This document shows positions 54,902-63,996 of a stretch of DNA of 64,000 nt, one piece after another. The DNA lies in contig NZ_JABFAO010000011.1 in NCBI RefSeq assembly GCF_017168235.1, positions 814,796-878,795 of the forward strand, given 5' to 3'. The stretch is from Rhodococcus sp. KRD197 (GTDB lineage: Bacteria > Actinomycetota > Actinomycetes > Mycobacteriales > Mycobacteriaceae). The translations under genes were made by a program, and so were the position numbers. Position 1 is the first letter of the stretch. Each line of letters opens with the position of its first letter. The notes under the pieces are model-generated. The model did not search any database and was not told the origin of the DNA. It saw only the letters and a list, made by a program, of their open reading frames with translations.

Positions 54902-56622
54902 TACCGAACATCACTCGGGGCGCGAAGATGACCGGGCTGGTGGTGTATCTCGCCGGTCCGGGTAAGTCGAACGAGCACGAGAACCCGCACGTCGTCGCCG
55001 GACACGAAAGCATCGTGTTCGCGGCCCCGGCGGGCGAGATGTCGCACGAGGACGCCATCGCCTTAGCGGGAGAACTGGACACTGCGCGTGTGGTGTTCGG
55101 TACCGAGGTGTCGGTGACCAGTCGACGCAAGATGAACGCTGCCATCGACGACGGTGTCCCGCGATCGGTGGCGTTGGCCGACGCCACATCGGATCAGAAC
55201 GTGTGGCACTGCTCGCTCTCGCTCAAGCCAGAGGAGGGTGAGCTGTCGGACGAGAAGTGGGCGACGATCGCGGCCGACTTCATGAAGGAAATGGACTTCG
55301 ACGACGCGGACTCACCACGGGCCCCGGCTCGCTGGGTGGCGATCCGGCACGGCAAGACCAAGGCCGGCGGCGACCACATTCACATCGCGGCATCCGCTGT
55401 CCGCGAGGACGGTACGAAGGTCAACACGTTCAACGACCGGAAGCGGGCGCAGGCCGCGTGCAACACCCTCGAACACCGGTACGGTCTCGATGTTCTGCAG
55501 TCCCGCGAACAGCAACTCGGCGGCCGCGGATCCAAGCCCGCCGAGCAGGGCCGTGCTGACCGAGCGCACCTGCCGGAGACCGGTCGAGATGTGTTGGAGC
55601 GCCGAGTGCGAGCCGCAGCTACCGCCTCGAAGACCGAAGCAGAATTCGTGCGTCGACTACGGGGCAGTGGGGTGCTGGTGCGGCCACGATTCACCAAGGG
55701 AACCACCGACACTGTCGAGGGCTACTCGGTGGCGTTGCGACCCAATCAAGGCGAGGGCCCGGTCGCCGCTGTTTGGTATGGCGGAGGAAAGCTGTCGAAA
55801 GACCTGACGCTGCCGCGCCTGCGCAGCGAATGGGACACCACCACCGAAGAATCGGCGAACGCCGTCGACGAATGGACTGCAGCCAAAGCAGGGAAGCCCG
55901 CCAAGCGGAGCGGACCGGAAGCTGTCGTGGCCGATCCGAAACTGCTCGCGCGAGCAGCGGAAGACCTCGAACGGTGGAACGAGTACCTCACGAGCATTCC
56001 GGTCACCGATCGAGCGCAATGGGCACGTGCGGCAGGCCGGACCTCTGGGGTGTTCGCAGCATGGTCGGCGAAGGTCGAGAATCGTCCCGGACCACTCGCA
56101 CATGCATCCAAGCAGCTCGCACGCGCGGCGCAATTGCCCGCACACCAACGCGCCGCAAAGCCGGCCGGGGTGGTGTCGGCCGGCGGAGCGGCTTTGATCG
56201 TCATGGCGTGCAAACCAGGTCTCGACGCCACCACCGGATACATCCTGCTGCTGCGGCAATTGATGAAAGCAACCGAGGCCATCGCGGCCGCGTCACGCGC
56301 GGCCGGTAACGCCGAGTACGCACACGACCTCGAGATCGTCACCCGGGAAAGACTCAGTGAGGTACACACCCGACTCGAAGGCATCGAGCTCCCTTCGGCT
56401 GCGGATGTCTACCGCGAAGGCACGGCGGCCGAAGTAGATGCAACACGGGCGGCGTACACCGTTGACGAGCTCACGGACGCAGAATCCGCCCAGCGCGTGG
56501 CGCAAGTGATGGCCCCACCACCGTCGGCAAATACGCCAAGCAAACCGCGTACCAGCGAACAACCTCGCCGGGTTCAGCCCAAGAAACCTAAGAGGGAACG
56601 AGACTCAAGGGACGGACGGTAA
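54898..56622 (+). CDS. MOB-type relaxase (mobilisation nuclease)
   Basis: 574 residues from a TTG at 54898. The beginning 'MIPNITRGAKMTGLVVYLAG' shows the relaxase domain, with the metal-binding H-x-H in 'GGDHIHIAASAV' at about residues 160-165. A variable linker and a long helical C-terminus follow, ending in a Lys/Arg-rich tail. It nicks oriT and pilots the single strand to the coupling protein. Translation coupled to mobC. Confidence 0.88.
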   Translation: MIPNITRGAKMTGLVVYLAGPGKSNEHENPHVVAGHESIVFAAPAGEMSHEDAIALAGELDTARVVFGTEVSVTSRRKMNAAIDDGVPRSVALADATSDQNVWHCSLSLKPEEGELSDEKWATIAADFMKEMDFDDADSPRAPARWVAIRHGKTKAGGDHIHIAASAVREDGTKVNTFNDRKRAQAACNTLEHRYGLDVLQSREQQLGGRGSKPAEQGRADRAHLPETGRDVLERRVRAAATASKTEAEFVRRLRGSGVLVRPRFTKGTTDTVEGYSVALRPNQGEGPVAAVWYGGGKLSKDLTLPRLRSEWDTTTEESANAVDEWTAAKAGKPAKRSGPEAVVADPKLLARAAEDLERWNEYLTSIPVTDRAQWARAAGRTSGVFAAWSAKVENRPGPLAHASKQLARAAQLPAHQRAAKPAGVVSAGGAALIVMACKPGLDATTGYILLLRQLMKATEAIAAASRAAGNAEYAHDLEIVTRERLSEVHTRLEGIELPSAADVYREGTAAEVDATRAAYTVDELTDAESAQRVAQVMAPPPSANTPSKPRTSEQPRRVQPKKPKRERDSRDGR

Positions 56623-56666
56623 GACCGCCCGCAGGACAGCGGCCGGTACGAGACGGAGGACCCGCG

Positions 56667-57410
56667 TTGAGCTTCAAATCGGACCTAGAGACCCAAGTCG
56701 ACAGCCTCATCAATACGCCATTCAAGATTCGTGATGGCCGTGTGATCCCTACAAGCAGCTCGATAGGGCCGCACGACTACGTTGCGCTTTCCGATGTCGC
56801 GTACCTGTACACCGACATGGCGGACTCTTCCAGCATTCCGAGCCGCTTCGAGTACGACGAAGGTGCTCGCATACTGCGTGTATTTCTTACAACCGTATGC
56901 CGAGTGATCAGAGACCGAGGTGGTGAAATTCGGAGTTTCGACGGGGACCGAGTGATGGCAATGTTCAAGGGTGACGATGCCGCCAACGACGCGGTGGACG
57001 CGGGTCTGAGAATCAACTGGGCAATTTCGGTGCTCGCCCATGATGCGCTCACCCTGTACGAGCCGTACTGGAACGAGTTCTTGGAGAACGACTGGAAGTT
57101 GCGTCACCGAACCGGTATCGATATTGGGTTCGCGCACGTAGTGAGGGGCGGAGTGCGCGATCACAACGACCTGGTGAGTATCGGCCACGCGCCCAACACC
57201 GCCGCAAAGCTGAGCGACTACAAAGATGGTGGCGCAACCATCATCACCGATGATGTCTATGAGCTGCTCAGTGAGAAAAATCTTCGTAGCGAAAATTCTG
57301 AAAAGAAGGACGGCGTTGTCCGCGATATGTGGCAACACAAGGGCTATACCAAGATCGGTTCACGTATCGAGAACGTCTACACGTCCACGTGGTGGCGATC
57401 CTATTCATGA
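56667..57410 (+). CDS. pycC: Pycsar nucleotide cyclase (adenylate/guanylate cyclase-like)
   Basis: 247 residues starting at a TTG at 56667 with GGAGGA 9 bp upstream. A single class III cyclase catalytic domain: 'YLYTDMADSS' (first metal Asp), 'IRSFDGDRVMAMF' (second metal Asp), 'IGFAHVVRGG' and 'SIGHAPNTAAKLSDY'. No receiver, HAMP or membrane part. In Pycsar defence the cyclase makes cCMP or cUMP on phage infection; the immediately following gene encodes the membrane effector, its start only 5 bp before this stop. The base specificity cannot be read from sequence. Confidence 0.85.
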   Translation: MSFKSDLETQVDSLINTPFKIRDGRVIPTSSSIGPHDYVALSDVAYLYTDMADSSSIPSRFEYDEGARILRVFLTTVCRVIRDRGGEIRSFDGDRVMAMFKGDDAANDAVDAGLRINWAISVLAHDALTLYEPYWNEFLENDWKLRHRTGIDIGFAHVVRGGVRDHNDLVSIGHAPNTAAKLSDYKDGGATIITDDVYELLSEKNLRSENSEKKDGVVRDMWQHKGYTKIGSRIENVYTSTWWRSYS

Positions 57411-57898
57411 GCGCTGATCCGATCGAAACAGCTTGGAAGATCCATGCCGCACTGGTCGATTGGACCGGCAAGGTGGATACCAAAGCTTCGTTCGCGCTGA
57501 CAATCGAGTCGGCGCTACTCGGAGGGGTAGTGGCGTTATCCGGCGATGGCCGCGTCTTCCATGATCTTGCTGGGGCCTCGGTCGTCTGGTACGTCCTGGG
57601 CGTCTTCACGCTTGCGTTGAGCGTGCTGTGCGTTGTCCTGGTTGTTCGACCTCGATTACGCAGGGGAGGACTCCAGTCCGAAGCGCGTGGAAATTTCGTC
57701 TACTTCGGTCATCTAAGGCACCTAGACGCCGCTGCGGTACAAAATCACCTGGAGACGTCGGACCTACTACCGGTGCTCTCTAAGCAGCTGGTCGAGATGA
57801 GCAAAATTGCGTGGACGAAGCATCGCCTGGTGCAGGTCTCCATGAGTCTCGCACCTGTTGGTGTGCTCTTTCTCGTGATCTCGTCCCTGTGTGCGTAG
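57406..57898 (+). CDS. pycTM: Pycsar membrane effector (PycTM family)
   Basis: 163 residues from ATG 57407 (overlapping the cyclase stop). An N-terminal helix 'ETAWKIHAALVDWTGKVDTKAS' in parts, two transmembrane segments (about 24-46 and 50-75), a polar cytoplasmic region with 'GNFVYFGHLRHLDA', and a final hydrophobic segment. This matches Pycsar transmembrane effectors, which on binding the cyclic pyrimidine nucleotide disrupt the membrane and stop phage spread by cell death. Confidence 0.82.
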
Positions 57899-57993
57899 GT
57901 GACTCAACAATCAGATTGCGAAACGCAAGATAGCGGTCGAAGCGACGTCGTGGCTTGGGTTGCACCAGAACTGTCGTGATCGAGTTGTTTTGG

Positions 57994-59085
57994 CTAGATT
58001 GCCGAGCCTGTCGAAGGGGGTGGAGGCACTATGTTTACCCGTCGTCGCACGATGAGCGGTGCGCCGTCGGGACCCTTGATGTGGGCCTCCACCCAGCGGC
58101 GTCGACGTTCATGTCGGTCCGGTCCGTAGCGGTAGGTGTGCCAGTGACCGCGGACGATGTGTCGATTCTTGAGTCGCCCTTCCTGTCCAATCGTTTCGGC
58201 AGGAGTGGCAGATCCCCGGTAGCTCAGATGGTGTACGACGGTTTCCACCCTGCGCCCTCGGCTGTGGGTGCGTTTGGACAGAACAGTTTCGTCGCTGGTC
58301 GTCAGGTTGGATCGTTCCATCCGTAGTAGGTCCGTGAACGCCATCAGGACGCGGATGAACAGGGCTGGATCGTCCCAGCAGAAGATATTTCGGAAGCCTT
58401 CGGGGGCTTGGGGAACATGCGGTGGCTGGGTGAGGAACCCCCAGCCTGCGCTCAGACCGGGCGGAGCATCGTCGGCAGGCTCACCGATGTCCATGGTCAT
58501 GGATTGAAGGGGCATGTGGAGAGCGCGATCGGTGCCCCACCCTGCTTCACCGTTCTGGAGCAGGAATGCTTCGAGGCCAGCTGCCGTCGCCATCTGGATG
58601 CCGACGCTGTTGGAGGACGTGGGATCGCTGTCTGTGTGCCAGAGCAGGTAGAACGATTCCTCGGGTACGGCCGCACCGAAATACGCGAACCCGCTGGGGG
58701 ACGGTAGATCGGCCACTGTCGCGGGGACGAGGTCGGCAGGCTGTGCCGATGCCTCCTGCACGAGGGCCGACGCTTCAGGCGATGCGTAAAAGGTCTCGCC
58801 ACTGACTGCGCCGGAGGTAACCGAAAGCGCCAGCCGTACAGCGAAGTTGCTGTACCGCTCGAATCGTTCTGCCTCGCTCAACTGTGGTTGCGGGTGGTCC
58901 CATCTGGGTGCCATCTGCTGGTGGTAGCGCAGCACATCGTCCAGCCGCGGGCGTACAACCGCGTCGAGGCCGTCGAGTAGTGCCGGTACATGCTTGGGCA
59001 GCAGCGATCGCACCGCCCGCACGGCAGCTTGGGGCGGGGACGGGAACACATCATCGTTCGGACGACCGATGAAGTAGCCGGTCAT
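57994..59085 (-). CDS. Mobile-element protein of unknown function
   Basis: 363 residues from ATG 59085 (GGAGG 6-10 bp upstream). The first 100 residues are helical; a central mixed domain contains 'FYLLWHTDSDPTSSNSVG' and 'GWGFLTQPPHVPQAPEG'; the C-terminal end has 'IVRGHWHTYRYGPDRHERRR' split over two lines and 'HIKGPDGAPLI'. That terminal H-W-x-x-Y-R-Y-G-P...K-G-P pattern recurs in phage and plasmid hypothetical proteins, among them relatives annotated as AcrVA2-like, but I would not call it an anti-CRISPR. It is the last gene of the transfer operon. Confidence 0.6.
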   Translation of the reverse strand: MTGYFIGRPNDDVFPSPPQAAVRAVRSLLPKHVPALLDGLDAVVRPRLDDVLRYHQQMAPRWDHPQPQLSEAERFERYSNFAVRLALSVTSGAVSGETFYASPEASALVQEASAQPADLVPATVADLPSPSGFAYFGAAVPEESFYLLWHTDSDPTSSNSVGIQMATAAGLEAFLLQNGEAGWGTDRALHMPLQSMTMDIGEPADDAPPGLSAGWGFLTQPPHVPQAPEGFRNIFCWDDPALFIRVLMAFTDLLRMERSNLTTSDETVLSKRTHSRGRRVETVVHHLSYRGSATPAETIGQEGRLKNRHIVRGHWHTYRYGPDRHERRRRWVEAHIKGPDGAPLIVRRRVNIVPPPPSTGSAI

Positions 59086-59219
59086 GGGATACCTCCGCTG
59101 GTGAGCAGTCGAACAGAGTGGGTGGGTGCCTTGTGACGGCAGATTGTCGCAAAGCGCTCCGACACGACTGCCCACCTCGAAGCTCGAAGTGGACAGTCGT
59201 GTTCGTTCCGAGTTCGCGA

Positions 59220-59657
59220 CTACGGAGCGATCCATATGTAGTTCGATACGGCAAATGCTCGCTGGGGGAGTACGGAGACGGTCACCCAGCTTGCGCCGAG
59301 TCCGGCGTCGACGGTGATGGTGGCGGGGCCTCCGTCGAGGGGGAGTTGTGCGGAGTGGGTGAACGGTGCGATGCCGTTCACCCAGTCGACCTGAATAGTT
59401 GTTCCGCAGCCCGGACGCGCGCCTAGGTCTCCGCGGGGTGTGGCGGTGATGGTCAGCTGGCCGGGGTGGGCTCGGTCGGTGGTGCGGTCGATGTGGATGG
59501 GTCCGTTGCAGCCGCCGTTGTCTCCGACGGTGACGATGTCGTCGCCGGTCAGGCTCGGAGTTGCAGGAGGCACGTCCGCTGCTGCGAGACCGGTCCCGCC
59601 GATCAATGCTGCGGCGGCGATGGCTGCGGTGGCGACAGTGCGGGTGATGGTGTTCAT
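59220..59657 (-). CDS. Small secreted protein
   Basis: 145 residues with a clear Sec signal peptide ('TVATAAIAAAALIGGTGLAAA', cleaved near residue 27). The mature part has two Cys (GGCNGP, RPGCGT) likely forming a disulfide and is rich in Thr/Gly/Val, suggesting a small beta fold. Similar small secreted proteins are frequent in actinobacterial genomes; function unknown. It lies in the transfer operon. Confidence 0.7.
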   Translation of the reverse strand: MNTITRTVATAAIAAAALIGGTGLAAADVPPATPSLTGDDIVTVGDNGGCNGPIHIDRTTDRAHPGQLTITATPRGDLGARPGCGTTIQVDWVNGIAPFTHSAQLPLDGGPATITVDAGLGASWVTVSVLPQRAFAVSNYIWIAP

Positions 59658-59698
59658 GGGATCTCCTGTGTTGGATGGGTGTTAGGCGTGAAAGAAGG

Positions 59699-60565
59699 TC
59701 AGCGGCCGGAACGTTCGCGGTCGGTGTGCTTTCCGTTGCCGGGCCGTCCTTTGCGCGCTCGAGGTGATTTCGTCGAAGGCACTGTAATGGCACCGGCGGG
59801 TGCGCCCTGGCAGATGTCTGCAGAGATCCGCGCGGCGATCGCCTCGTCGTCGACACCGGCCGCGCGCATGTCCGAGGCAAACTGCTCGCGGCGTGCGGCG
59901 CTGTCGTAGCTGCGATCGGCCTCAGCACGTCCGTTTGCTTCCTGCGACCGCTCAGCATGCTCCGAGTTCTGGTCCCGGGCCTCACGTTCGTTCATCGGCT
60001 GGGCCTCCGCGTCTTCTATGCCAGGGCCGGATCCGTAGCCGTCCTGTGAGAGCCGCTGCGTTTCGGCGTCCTGGCGCTCGGCGTCCGCGATGAGTGCAGC
60101 GGCCTGGGCGCGATCGAGTCCTGCCGCTCTGTCGGAGTTCTGGGCGAGGGCATCTTTACGCTGGCTGTCGTCGATGAACGCTCGGGCCCCGCGGTCATCG
60201 GTGATGTCGACGCCGTATCGACGACGAACTTCGCTGCGGACCGTTGCTGCGGCTTGCGTGGCGATCTCCGACTCGCTTTCCCATGCCTTGGCCTGCTCGT
60301 AGACGGTCGTGATGTCGTGAGGTGTCGCCCGGTCCCACCACTGAGGGGCGAAAGGCCTGCGGAGCTGGGTTTCGGCGGCGATCCGTTCGGTGCGGAGCCG
60401 TTCGCTGTATTCACGTGTGGCTTGGTTGCTGTGCTGCTCGGCCTCGCGTGACTGCTGTTCACGTCGGCGGGCGCTCTGTTCGGCGAAACGGGATGCGAGC
60501 TGCATCCCGACGCGGAACACCATCCCCACTTCTCTACTGGCGGAGCCGAGCTCGTCATCGGACAT
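59699..60565 (-). CDS. Charged coiled-coil protein of the transfer operon
   Basis: 288 residues, dominated by Glu/Arg/Gln/Ala helices ('FAEQSARRREQQSREAEQ', 'AERSQEANGRAEADRS'), with a central 'RRPFAPQWWDRATPHDIT' block. C-terminal third is disordered and basic. Resembles mobilisation accessory proteins of actinobacterial conjugative elements; specific role unknown. Confidence 0.65.
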   Translation of the reverse strand: MSDDELGSASREVGMVFRVGMQLASRFAEQSARRREQQSREAEQHSNQATREYSERLRTERIAAETQLRRPFAPQWWDRATPHDITTVYEQAKAWESESEIATQAAATVRSEVRRRYGVDITDDRGARAFIDDSQRKDALAQNSDRAAGLDRAQAAALIADAERQDAETQRLSQDGYGSGPGIEDAEAQPMNEREARDQNSEHAERSQEANGRAEADRSYDSAARREQFASDMRAAGVDDEAIAARISADICQGAPAGAITVPSTKSPRARKGRPGNGKHTDRERSGR

Positions 60566-60617
60566 GTGGTGTCACCTTTCAATCGGCGGTCCGGCTCGTT
60601 ACCGGATCGGTGGGGGG

Positions 60618-61229
60618 TCAGCGCTGTCGCTGGTCGGGGAACATCGCCGGCGGCGCGGGGTCCACGGGCAGCGCATGCAGCCGGTCGGAGTGTCCGGTGC
60701 GGGTATCGCAGTTCTGGAAGGGGCCGTCGGAGGCGAAGAGCTTTTCCATGTGGTGGTCGGCGTGATCGCGCAGCCACACGCTCATGCCGGTGTGTGGGTC
60801 CTTGCGCAGGTGCTCGAACGATCGCCACAGCGCTTCGAGGCGGGCGACGGCTTCGGCGTGCCGCCACCACTGCGGGCACCAGCACCGGTACGGTACGTCT
60901 TCGACCTCGCGGCGGTAGAGGACGGCGAGGTGGTCGCGCACGAACTCCTCGACCGACCCGAACTTGAGCGGTTCGGGCTCGTTGCTGGCCGCGTCTATCG
61001 CGGCGTCGAGCTCGGCTTCCATCCGAGCCCGTGTCGCCTCGGCCAGCTGGTGGTGCAGCTCGGGGGTCAGGAGCTCCTCGAACTGTGCGGCGGCGATCGC
61101 GTCGACTTCGGCGCTCAGGCGTCGATCGACGCCCGCCTGGACCCGGGCCTGCATCGGCTCGCTCAACGATCCGGTGGCAGCTTCGGTGGCGGTGTCGTCG
61201 AGGCCGTCGAAGCTGAAATCCTCGCTCAC
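60618..61229 (-). CDS. DUF4913 protein
   Basis: 203 residues from GTG 61229, which overlaps the coupling-protein stop by GTGA. Family-typical C-terminal half 'RCWCPQWWRHAEAVARLEALW' in parts and 'GMSVWLRDHADHHMEKLF'. DUF4913 genes accompany coupling-protein genes in many actinobacterial conjugative elements; molecular role unknown, possibly a relaxosome accessory. Confidence 0.82.
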   Translation of the reverse strand: MSEDFSFDGLDDTATEAATGSLSEPMQARVQAGVDRRLSAEVDAIAAAQFEELLTPELHHQLAEATRARMEAELDAAIDAASNEPEPLKFGSVEEFVRDHLAVLYRREVEDVPYRCWCPQWWRHAEAVARLEALWRSFEHLRKDPHTGMSVWLRDHADHHMEKLFASDGPFQNCDTRTGHSDRLHALPVDPAPPAMFPDQRQR

Positions 61230-63133
61230 GCTGCACCCTCTCTGGTCAGGTCGACGTTCCCGACGAGGGTGACTGCGCCGGCGAGGGTGCGATCGGCTTC
61301 GGGGTCGTGGACTCTGATGGACGCGACGACGGCGGCCTGGTTCGGTCCTTCCCACCACGGCACGGTCCGCACGAGAACCGGTGTGTTGCCCGATGATCGG
61401 ACGATGGCGCGTCCGCGGGGGAGGGCTTCGAGTTCGGCTTCGGTGAAGGTGCGTTGTTTGGTGCGCGAGCGTGAGACGCTGCGGCCGTGATCGCTCGTGG
61501 AGACCGATCCGCTGATTTCCCAGTGATCACCGATCGCGGTGGACATGTTGCGGAGGAATTCGCCGTCGTCGATCGCGACGCCGCCGCCGTAGACGCGGAC
61601 GTTGGCGGCGGACCAGAGTTTGCGCATTCCTTCTGTGCCCCAGACGTTTACGCCTTGGGACCAGGACTGGAGGACGGCCATGATGATGATGCCGCGGGAG
61701 CCGTAGTGGCTGTAGAGGCCGGGTAGTTTCGCCCAGCGCACGACGTTGGCGACCTCGTCGAGCGGTGCGAGGAGGGGGACGGGGAGACGGCCTTTGGGGG
61801 AAGTGGTGGCGAGCTGTTCGGCGGCGTCGATGATGGCCACGGTCAGGGCGGTGACCAGGGGACCGGCGGAGCCGTTTCCTTCGCGGGAGAGGCTGTACAT
61901 CGTGCCGCCCTCGGCGACGAACGCCCGTGGGTCGAAGTGCGGGCGAGTATCGCCGGGTCCGCTCGCACGGATCCACGGGTGCACTGCGGAGAGCTTGAGC
62001 GATCGGATCATCTTCTTGGCGGTGGTGAAGACGCCGGATCGCTGCTTCTCGGTCTGGTTGTACTGTGCGGCAAGGCCGTCCGCTTGCAGGCGGTATCGGC
62101 CGTCGGCGGTGCCTCGGAGGATTTCGACGGGCTCCTTGTTCTTCTCCTGCGTTGCCCAGGTGTAGACGTCGGTGATCGGGCGTCCGGCCACTGCAGCGGC
62201 GAGGATCAGCCCGGCGAGCAGGTCCTGGCCCTCGGGGTCGAAGAACGGGTCCTTCTTGGCTTCGACCCCGTCGTCGCCGGAGGCGAAGTGTTCGGCGAGG
62301 TCGGCGGCTTTGACTTCGTCGGTGACCCAGGTCAGCGGGTTCCACCACCAGCTGGGCTGTTCGTCGGCGACCTGCTGCGGGTCGAACACCCACACCGGGC
62401 GCCGCTCGAGGGACTCGACGGACACCATGCCCTTGGCCGGGACGGCCTTACTGTCGCCGTAGGTGCTCCAGTCCACCGCCGCGGCCTTGACCGGTTCCCC
62501 GGTGACGCGGTCGAGAAGACGGACGCTGCGCCAGAGCCGCGTCGCGTCGACGACGTCGCGTTTGTTGGAGGTGGTGATCACCCCGCCCGGGGCGTCGAGA
62601 ATCGCCGGGATGACCCGCGAGGAGGACTTACCGGTCCGCGGCCCCCAGATGTCGCAGTGCAGGTCCTCGTAACTGCCGCGCAGCATCTGTTTGGAGAGCA
62701 GGTGACGGCCGACCTGGACGCCGGGTACCTGTGTGGGTGTCAGCTCGATCGCCAGGTCCGCTGCTTTGCGTCTGCATCCTTTCTCGCTGAGCGATTCGAT
62801 GTCGCGGCCACGGCCGAGGTGGCGGGCCTTGTCGTCGACGCGGGTTTTCTTGCTCCGGTAGCGACCGAGCAGCACCAGCGCTCCGACCGCCGCCGCGAGC
62901 AGCACCAGTGCGGAGAGGACGACGACGATCGTCGAGCCGGTCTGCCATACGAGATCGCCGCGGAACAGGCGTTTGGCGATGGCGATGGGATTGTCCGGGG
63001 CGGGTTGGTCGGTGCCCAGGTGAATGCCGGCCCACAGTCCGCCTCCGGCGAGGGCGGCGACGGCGGCACCGAAGCCGAGCAGGACCAGGGAGCCGTCGGT
63101 GGTGGCGGGGTCTTTGACGCTGCGAGTGCGCAT
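61226..63133 (-). CDS. Type IV coupling protein, VirD4/TraG/TraD family
   Basis: 635 residues. Two N-terminal transmembrane segments (about 15-38 and 64-88) anchor a cytoplasmic ATPase with Walker A 'GPRTGKSSS' near 168, 'VWVFDPQQVA', and Walker B-like 'LLAPLDEVANV', then 'YSHYGSRGIIIMAVLQSWSQG'. It receives the relaxase-DNA complex and feeds it into the type IV secretion channel. The channel genes (VirB4 etc.) would lie to the right of the window, given that the operon is truncated there. Confidence 0.92.
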   Translation of the reverse strand: MRTRSVKDPATTDGSLVLLGFGAAVAALAGGGLWAGIHLGTDQPAPDNPIAIAKRLFRGDLVWQTGSTIVVVLSALVLLAAAVGALVLLGRYRSKKTRVDDKARHLGRGRDIESLSEKGCRRKAADLAIELTPTQVPGVQVGRHLLSKQMLRGSYEDLHCDIWGPRTGKSSSRVIPAILDAPGGVITTSNKRDVVDATRLWRSVRLLDRVTGEPVKAAAVDWSTYGDSKAVPAKGMVSVESLERRPVWVFDPQQVADEQPSWWWNPLTWVTDEVKAADLAEHFASGDDGVEAKKDPFFDPEGQDLLAGLILAAAVAGRPITDVYTWATQEKNKEPVEILRGTADGRYRLQADGLAAQYNQTEKQRSGVFTTAKKMIRSLKLSAVHPWIRASGPGDTRPHFDPRAFVAEGGTMYSLSREGNGSAGPLVTALTVAIIDAAEQLATTSPKGRLPVPLLAPLDEVANVVRWAKLPGLYSHYGSRGIIIMAVLQSWSQGVNVWGTEGMRKLWSAANVRVYGGGVAIDDGEFLRNMSTAIGDHWEISGSVSTSDHGRSVSRSRTKQRTFTEAELEALPRGRAIVRSSGNTPVLVRTVPWWEGPNQAAVVASIRVHDPEADRTLAGAVTLVGNVDLTREGAA

Positions 63134-63166
63134 GTGTGGAGTCCTTCTCGTTGGTGGGCGGGTGTG

Positions 63167-63406
63167 TCAGGAGACTTCGACGATGGCGGTGATGGTGACG
63201 GTGAAGCCGGGGGCGGTGCGCGATCCCGGTGGATCGGCTACCTGGAGCGGTGTCACGGCGTGCGAATGGCCCTGTACGGCAACGAATGTGTGGCCTCGTT
63301 CGAGCTCGTCGATGTAGCCGACCATGCTGTCGGCTGCGATCTGCAGGGCGGGGGCGGGAGAAGGCCCGGCGGCGGTGCCGTGGCCGTAGAGGACCAGGAA
63401 GCTCAT
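63167..63406 (-). CDS. Small hypothetical protein of the transfer operon
   Basis: 79 residues from ATG 63406, overlapping the preceding gene's stop by ATGA and ending 33 bp before the coupling protein. Mixed, soluble, with 'SMVGYIDELERGHTFVAV' in the middle; no known motif. Conserved position beside the coupling protein suggests a transfer role (inference). Confidence 0.6.
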   Translation of the reverse strand: MSFLVLYGHGTAAGPSPAPALQIAADSMVGYIDELERGHTFVAVQGHSHAVTPLQVADPPGSRTAPGFTVTITAIVEVS

Positions 63407-63996
63407 CGCACAGCCACCGCGTTGATGCGCCACACGCCGAGTTTGGTGGCGGTGAAGTAGGCCGCGAAGGTGTTGGTTCCCAGTGTCTTTCCGTCGGGGG
63501 TCGTGGCGGTTTGGGTGACGGTGACCACGCGTGAGACTCGGCCGCTCTGATCGGCGGGATGGTCGTCGCCGCCGATCGCGGCGACCGCGATGACGCGGGC
63601 ACCTGCCTGTGCCCAGTCCTGCCACTGGTTGCCGGTGATCGGGGCGAGGGCGATGAACGAAGCGGCGTTGTCGGCGTAGTAGCGCTCGTCGAACAGCGGC
63701 TGCGCCCGCTTCGCTGCGGCGAGCTGGTTGGGCTCGTCTGCCGGGGTGTAGGAGAACAGAGTGGTCGCGGCGGCCAGCATGACCTGCTCGGGATCGGTCT
63801 GGTCGACCCCGGCGAAGGCCTGTGGCAGGTCCGGGGTCGAGGGCGCGGGTAGCGAGGTCGTCGGTCCGCCGGCATCGAGAGGCTGGTCACCGGTGTCCTG
63901 ACCGGAGTCGTCGCTGCCGCAGCCACCGATGACCAAGGTGAGGGCCGCCAGCAAGGCCAAAGCGGCGCGTCGGTGGGTGCGTGGTGTGGTGGTCAT
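63403..63996 (-). CDS. Lipoprotein with NTF2/VirB8-like C-terminal region
   Basis: 197 residues. Signal peptide with lipobox IGGC (Cys about 26) and an Asp/Ser/Pro-rich linker precede a C-terminal domain with 'ADNAASFIALAPITGNQW' and 'TTPDGKTLGTNTFAAYF', the pattern of the small alpha/beta (NTF2-like) fold seen in conjugation proteins TcpC/VirB8. It likely forms part of the envelope side of the transfer apparatus. Its start ATG is 5 bp from the window edge. Confidence 0.72.
   Translation of the reverse strand: MTTTPRTHRRAALALLAALTLVIGGCGSDDSGQDTGDQPLDAGGPTTSLPAPSTPDLPQAFAGVDQTDPEQVMLAAATTLFSYTPADEPNQLAAAKRAQPLFDERYYADNAASFIALAPITGNQWQDWAQAGARVIAVAAIGGDDHPADQSGRVSRVVTVTQTATTPDGKTLGTNTFAAYFTATKLGVWRINAVAVR

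Noticed and set aside
57994..59985. 663-residue frame including the secreted-protein gene
   Set aside because: The part beyond 59085 is His/Arg-rich nonsense antiphase to a gene with a clear signal peptide.
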